A DNA stretch of 64,000 nucleotides from DAITBA01 sp036824005. Its GTDB lineage: Bacteria > Pseudomonadota > Gammaproteobacteria > Burkholderiales > Rhodocyclaceae. Below are positions 60,271 through 64,000 of this stretch, one piece after another. Numbering within the stretch: the stretch's first letter is position 1; every line of letters begins with the position of its first letter. The position numbers were made by a program, and so were the translations under genes. The notes under the pieces were generated by a model that saw only the letters and a program-made list of their open reading frames with translations, did no database searches and was not told the DNA's origin. The stretch spans positions 62,001-126,000 of the forward strand of contig DAITBA010000015.1 of NCBI GenBank assembly GCA_036824005.1. Reading direction: 5' to 3'.

Positions 60271-61893
60271 TCACTGCCACTCGTCCGCATAGCGCGATGT
60301 TATCGGATAACGCCAGTCCTTGCCGAAACCCCTGCTCGTAACGCGGATACCCACGGGCGCTTGGCGCCGCTTGTACTCGTTTCGCTTGAGCATGGCAACG
60401 ACCCGACGCACGTCCTTTTCGCCGTAGCCGCGGGCGATGATCTGCCGCGGACTAAGATCGTGGCTCATGTAGGCGTCGATGATGGCGTCGAGGATATCGT
60501 AGGGCGGCAGCGTGTCCTGATCCACCTGGTCCGGCTTGAGTTCCGCCGAGGGCGGACGGGTAAGGATACGCTCGGGCATCACCGCGCCCAGGCCGTTGCG
60601 GTAGCGGCACAGACGGTAGACAAAGGTCTTGAAGATGTCCTTGATGACGGCGAATCCGCCCGCCATGTCGCCATAGAGTGTGGCATATCCCACCGCCATC
60701 TCCGACTTGTTTCCGGTCGTAAGCACGATGGAGCCGTACTTGTTCGACAGCGCCATGAGAATCATGCCACGGATGCGCGCCTGGATGTTCTCCTCCGTCG
60801 TGTCGGCCGGCCGGCCTTTGAACTCCTCGGCCAGAAGTGCCGCAAACGTCTTCATCGCCGGTTCGATGGGGATGACGTCGTAGCGCACGCCAAGGTTGGC
60901 GGCCAGCGCCGCGGCGTCATCGAGGCTGATCTGCGCCGTAAAGGGTGAGGGCATCATCACCGCCCGCACCTTGTCGGGGCCGAGGGCATCGCAGGCGATG
61001 GCCAGGGTCAGAGCGGAATCGACACCGCCGGACAGCCCGATGATGGCGCCCGGGAAGCCGTTCTTGCCGATGTAGTCGCGCACGCCGAGCTGCAGCGCGT
61101 CATAAACGTCGGCCTCGACCGGCCGCGGCGGCGCGACGGACGCGGGGCAAAGATCGCCGTCCGCGAATTCGACCACGTCAAGGGACTCGACGAATGCCGG
61201 CGACTGGTAGACCAGCTCGCCGCGCCCGTTCATGGCAAACGATGCACCGTCGAACACCAGCTCGTCCTGGCCGCCGACGAGGTTGGCATAGACCACCGGG
61301 ATATCGGTGTCCTCGATACGGCTGCGCAGCACCTCGTAGCGAGTCGCCTGCTTGTTCATGTGGTAGGGCGAAGCGTTGAGCACCAGCAGGAGATCGGCGC
61401 CGGCGCTGCGCGCCGCCTCGGCCGCACCCTCTTCCCAGACATCGGCGCAGATGTTAATGCCGCAGCGCACGCCCTCGATGGCCACCACGCACGGCTCGGT
61501 CCCCGGCGAAAAATAGCGCTCCTCGTCGAACACTTCGTAATTGGGCAGGCGATGCTTGCGATAGGTCGCGACCACGGCGCCCTCGTCGATCAGTGAGGCG
61601 GCGTTGAAGCGCTCGCCATCCTCCTCGTGGGGGTGGCCGATGATCAGGCGGATGCCTCGCACGGCCTCGGCGAGTGCGCGCAGCTCGCGGGCATTGGCGC
61701 GGTAGAAATCCGGGCGCAACAGCAGGTCTTCCGGGGGATAGCCGCACAAGGCGAGCTCGGGCGTCAACAGCACGTCGGCGCGCAGTTCCCGCGCACGCCC
61801 GAGGGCATCGAGAATACGGCGTGCATTGCCCGCGAGATCGCCGACCAGGCAGTTGATCTGTGCCACAGCGATTCTCAGGCGCCTCATGGCCAT
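60271..61893 (-). CDS. nadE: Glutamine-dependent NAD+ synthetase
   Basis: This is a 540-residue two-domain enzyme that makes NAD+ from deamido-NAD+ using glutamine. The N-terminal nitrilase-type glutaminase has the triad Glu46, Lys113 and Cys149 (INICADVWE). The C-terminal synthetase has the ATP loop GLSGGVDSALT. The 88-nt gap to glnB suggests one transcript. Confidence 0.95.
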   Translation of the reverse strand: MAMRRLRIAVAQINCLVGDLAGNARRILDALGRARELRADVLLTPELALCGYPPEDLLLRPDFYRANARELRALAEAVRGIRLIIGHPHEEDGERFNAASLIDEGAVVATYRKHRLPNYEVFDEERYFSPGTEPCVVAIEGVRCGINICADVWEEGAAEAARSAGADLLLVLNASPYHMNKQATRYEVLRSRIEDTDIPVVYANLVGGQDELVFDGASFAMNGRGELVYQSPAFVESLDVVEFADGDLCPASVAPPRPVEADVYDALQLGVRDYIGKNGFPGAIIGLSGGVDSALTLAIACDALGPDKVRAVMMPSPFTAQISLDDAAALAANLGVRYDVIPIEPAMKTFAALLAEEFKGRPADTTEENIQARIRGMILMALSNKYGSIVLTTGNKSEMAVGYATLYGDMAGGFAVIKDIFKTFVYRLCRYRNGLGAVMPERILTRPPSAELKPDQVDQDTLPPYDILDAIIDAYMSHDLSPRQIIARGYGEKDVRRVVAMLKRNEYKRRQAPVGIRVTSRGFGKDWRYPITSRYADEWQ

Positions 61894-61988
61894 GAACTAT
61901 ACAACGGCCGCAGGACCTTGTGCTTGCCCGATGGCGCGACGCCCCAGATAATGCCACACGGCCTGCCGCCGATCAGCGAGGATCGACC

Positions 61989-63113
61989 TTGACCTATTCA
62001 ACCAGCATCGCGGCCGCCATCGCCGAAGTCCCGGCCGCGGACTGGGACGCGCTCGCGGGCGATCCGCCGTTTCTGCGGCATGATTACTTCCATGCGCTCG
62101 AAACCACCGGCTGCGTCGGCGAAAATGCGGGCTGGATTCCGCGTCATCTCACGCTTTGGCAGGACGGCCGCCTCGCCGCTGCCATGCCGCTGTACGAGAA
62201 GACGCACAGCTACGGCGAGTACGTGTTCGACTGGGCCTGGGCACAGGCCTACGAGCGCAGCGGGCTGCGCTACTATCCGAAGCTCGTTTCGGCCATACCT
62301 TTCACGCCTGTGCAGTGTCAGCGCCTGCTGGCGCGAGACGGAAGATCGCGCCAAGCGCTGCTCGCCGCGTTCCTCGATCTCGCCCGTGCCTCGGGCCGTT
62401 CATCCGCGCATGTGCTCTTTCCGGTGCCGGCGGAAGCAGCGCTCATGCAGGCGCACGGCATGCTATTGCGCCATAGCGTGCAGTTCCACTGGCGCAATGC
62501 CGGCTATGCCGATTTCGAGCAGTTTCTCGCTTTGCTGACCCGCGACAAGCGCAAGAAAATCCGCCAGGAGCGCCGCCGGATTCATGATCTCGGCATTCGG
62601 TTCCGCCATCTGGTCGGCGACGAAATCGGCGACGATCAATGGCGCTTTTTCCTGCGCTGTTACCGCCGCACTTATGGGCTGCATGGCTCGACACCCTACC
62701 TGAATCTGGATTTCTTTCTGCGACTGGGCGCGGTCATGCCTGAGAATCTACTGCTCGTCCTCGCAGAGCGCGACGGCCACGCCGTCGCCTGTGCGCTGAA
62801 TGTTTTCAAGGCGCACACGCTGTACGGCCGTTACTGGGGCGCGCTCGATTACCTGCCGGGGCTGCACTTCGAGACCTGCTACTACCAAGCGATCGACTTC
62901 TGTATCGCGCGCGGGATCGGCACTTTCGAAGGCGGCGCCCAGGGGGAACACAAACTGGCACGTGGTTTATTGCCCGTGCGCACGGTATCGGCGCATTGGC
63001 TCGCCCACCCCGAGTTCGCGCAAGCGGTCGAGCGCCATCTTGTGCGGGAGAGCGCCGGAGTGGCGACCTATCTGGACGAACTGAACGAGCACAGCCCGTT
63101 CAGGCAACCGTAA
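61989..63113 (+). CDS. COG3146 family (FemAB/GNAT-like) protein
   Basis: This is a 374-residue protein with the DUF482/COG3146 pattern: WDALAGDPPFLRHDYFHALE, GAVMPENLLLVLAERDGHAV, LYGRYWGALDYLPGLHFETC and FEGGAQGEHKLARGL. The fold is related to peptidoglycan-linked aminoacyl or acyl transferases, but no substrate is established. I prefer the TTG at 61989 because AGGA lies just upstream and homologues start near here; the frame runs open to 61920. It converges on ppa with no gap between stops. Confidence 0.8.
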   Translation: MTYSTSIAAAIAEVPAADWDALAGDPPFLRHDYFHALETTGCVGENAGWIPRHLTLWQDGRLAAAMPLYEKTHSYGEYVFDWAWAQAYERSGLRYYPKLVSAIPFTPVQCQRLLARDGRSRQALLAAFLDLARASGRSSAHVLFPVPAEAALMQAHGMLLRHSVQFHWRNAGYADFEQFLALLTRDKRKKIRQERRRIHDLGIRFRHLVGDEIGDDQWRFFLRCYRRTYGLHGSTPYLNLDFFLRLGAVMPENLLLVLAERDGHAVACALNVFKAHTLYGRYWGALDYLPGLHFETCYYQAIDFCIARGIGTFEGGAQGEHKLARGLLPVRTVSAHWLAHPEFAQAVERHLVRESAGVATYLDELNEHSPFRQP

Positions 63114-63662
63114 TCAGAACGCCGGTTTATCCTTGGCATCCTGATAGCGCATGCAGCCTTCGAGGATTTCCTGTTTGGCCTCCTCGGCGTCGACCCAGCC
63201 CTGGACCTTGACGAACTTGCCCGGCTCGAGGTCTTTGTAGTGCTCGAAAAAATGGGAAATCTGGTCCAGCACCACCTGGGGGAAGTCGCGCGGCGAGACG
63301 ATATCGCGATACATGGGCGTAAGCTTGTCCACCGGCACCGCCAGCAGCTTGGCATCGCCGCCTGCCTCGTCCTGCATTTTCAGCATGCCGATCGGACGGC
63401 AGCGCACCACGCAGCCCGGCTGCAGGGCGTAGGGCGATACCACCAGCACGTCCACCGGGTCACCGTCGTCGGCGATGGTGTGGGGAATGTAGCCATAGTT
63501 GCAGGGATAGTGCATGGCGGTAGACATGAAGCGATCGACGAAGATGGCGCCGCTGTCCTTGTCCACCTCGTACTTGATCGGTTCCGCGTGCATCGGTATC
63601 TCTACGACGACGTTGAAATCGTTCGGCAGATCCTTGCCGGATGGAACGCGGTCCAGGCTCAT
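63114..63662 (-). CDS. ppa: Inorganic pyrophosphatase
   Basis: This is a 182-residue soluble family I pyrophosphatase. The catalytic signature DDGDPVDVLV is present with MHYPCNYGYIPHT and VPVDKLTPMYRDI. It removes pyrophosphate from biosynthesis. I chose the ATG at 63662 (MSLDRVPSGKD) because GGAG lies 8-9 nt upstream. It is divergent from the LysE-family gene by only 38 nt. Confidence 0.95.
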   Translation of the reverse strand: MSLDRVPSGKDLPNDFNVVVEIPMHAEPIKYEVDKDSGAIFVDRFMSTAMHYPCNYGYIPHTIADDGDPVDVLVVSPYALQPGCVVRCRPIGMLKMQDEAGGDAKLLAVPVDKLTPMYRDIVSPRDFPQVVLDQISHFFEHYKDLEPGKFVKVQGWVDAEEAKQEILEGCMRYQDAKDKPAF

Positions 63663-63700
63663 GTCTCGTACTCCCGTCGCAAAGCTGTGATTATATCGGA

Positions 63701-64000
63701 ATGGATTCGATTCTCTTCCCGGCTTTGATGCTGGGCCTCGCCGTAGCAGCACCTATGGGCCCCATGGCCCTGCTGTGCATGCAGCGCACCCTCGCCCGTG
63801 GTCAAGTCCAGGGCCTCATCACGGGTGTTGGCATCGCCACCGCCGATGCTACGTTCGCCGCGATCGCCTCGTTCGGACTGACCGCGATAAGCGCGGCTTT
63901 GGTGGGCGCCACAGGATGGATTCGCCCTCTCGGCGCTATGGTCCTGATTTACCTGGGCGTGAAGATCGCCCGCGCACCCGCTGTCACGGCAACCGGTACC
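63701..64000 (+). CDS. LysE-family translocator (partial, runs off the window)
   Basis: The first 100 codons are present and the frame is still open at 64000. The N-terminus MDSILFPALMLGLAVAAPMG is the LysE/RhtB signature (GxxxxxxPGP-like region, here APMGPM), followed by several membrane helices. Such proteins export amino acids or similar small molecules. The substrate cannot be inferred. No strong ribosome site is seen; the start is inferred from the hydrophobic pattern. Confidence 0.75.
   Translation, partial: MDSILFPALMLGLAVAAPMGPMALLCMQRTLARGQVQGLITGVGIATADATFAAIASFGLTAISAALVGATGWIRPLGAMVLIYLGVKIARAPAVTATGT

Overview
The window is chromosomal DNA of a high-GC betaproteobacterium. FlhDC, a betaproteobacterial-style run of chemotaxis genes, a short serS-rarA-lolA-ftsK block and a trxB-smr pair fit the Rhodocyclales/Nitrosomonadales side of the class. 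The placement is an inference from gene content; no rRNA gene is present to confirm it. Coding density is high, and I see no insertion sequence, prophage, CRISPR array or plasmid function.

Layout. (1) 1-8441: flgA, a PilZ (YcgR-like) protein and a Ser/Thr kinase-HDOD-GAF fusion on the + strand. A minus-strand accessory block follows: a small antitoxin-like protein, a glutamate-cysteine ligase-like enzyme, a CPA2 antiporter and an EF-hand protein. The + strand then resumes with flgM-flgN behind a near-consensus sigma-28 promoter. (2) 8502-41748: about 33 kb read almost entirely from the minus strand. In transcription order it holds flhD, flhC, motA, motB, an MCP-like protein, cheY, cheA, cheW, an MCP, cheR, cheD, cheB, a STAS protein, an MCP with a C-terminal sensor, an MCP remnant, two cheV, cheY, cheZ, a second cheA, a PilB/GspE-like ATPase with tandem MshEN motifs, a DUF3135 protein, flhB, flhA, flhF, flhG, fliA, motC and motD. 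The first half resembles the enterobacterial/Burkholderia order and the second half the Pseudomonas order. The cell therefore appears to carry two CheA kinases and two stator sets in one contiguous cluster. (3) 41968-45755: two c-di-GMP proteins, REC-GGDEF-EAL and HDOD-REC-GGDEF. (4) 45960-49789: a mixed region with a Nudix hydrolase, a frameshifted histidine-kinase pseudogene, a Tat-exported Rieske protein, an orphan TonB and an HNH nuclease. (5) 49870-64000: housekeeping genes: tRNA-Ser(CGA), mltF, serS, rarA, lolA, ftsK, a Crp/Fnr regulator, trxB, smr, glnB, nadE, a COG3146 acyltransferase-like gene, ppa and the start of a LysE-family exporter.

How it works together. FlhDC sits at the head of the cluster and ends in a clear intrinsic terminator, separating it from the motA operon. 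The motA operon has its own sigma-28 promoter. Sigma-28-like sites (8-mer, exactly 11 nt, 8-mer) recur at flgM, motA, the STAS gene, the C-sensor MCP, motD and the MCP-like gene, with weaker matches elsewhere. FliA and its inhibitor FlgM are both encoded here, so the control loop is self-contained. C-di-GMP enters through PilZ, the GGDEF/EAL proteins and possibly the MshEN ATPase, linking motility to a surface-attachment decision.

The observations most worth following are the two-set chemotaxis/stator cluster, the MshEN-repeat ATPase inside the flagellar run, a FlhG whose P-loop lysines are replaced, a STAS gene with its own strong sigma-28 promoter, and repeated short linear motifs in CheZ and in one CheA.
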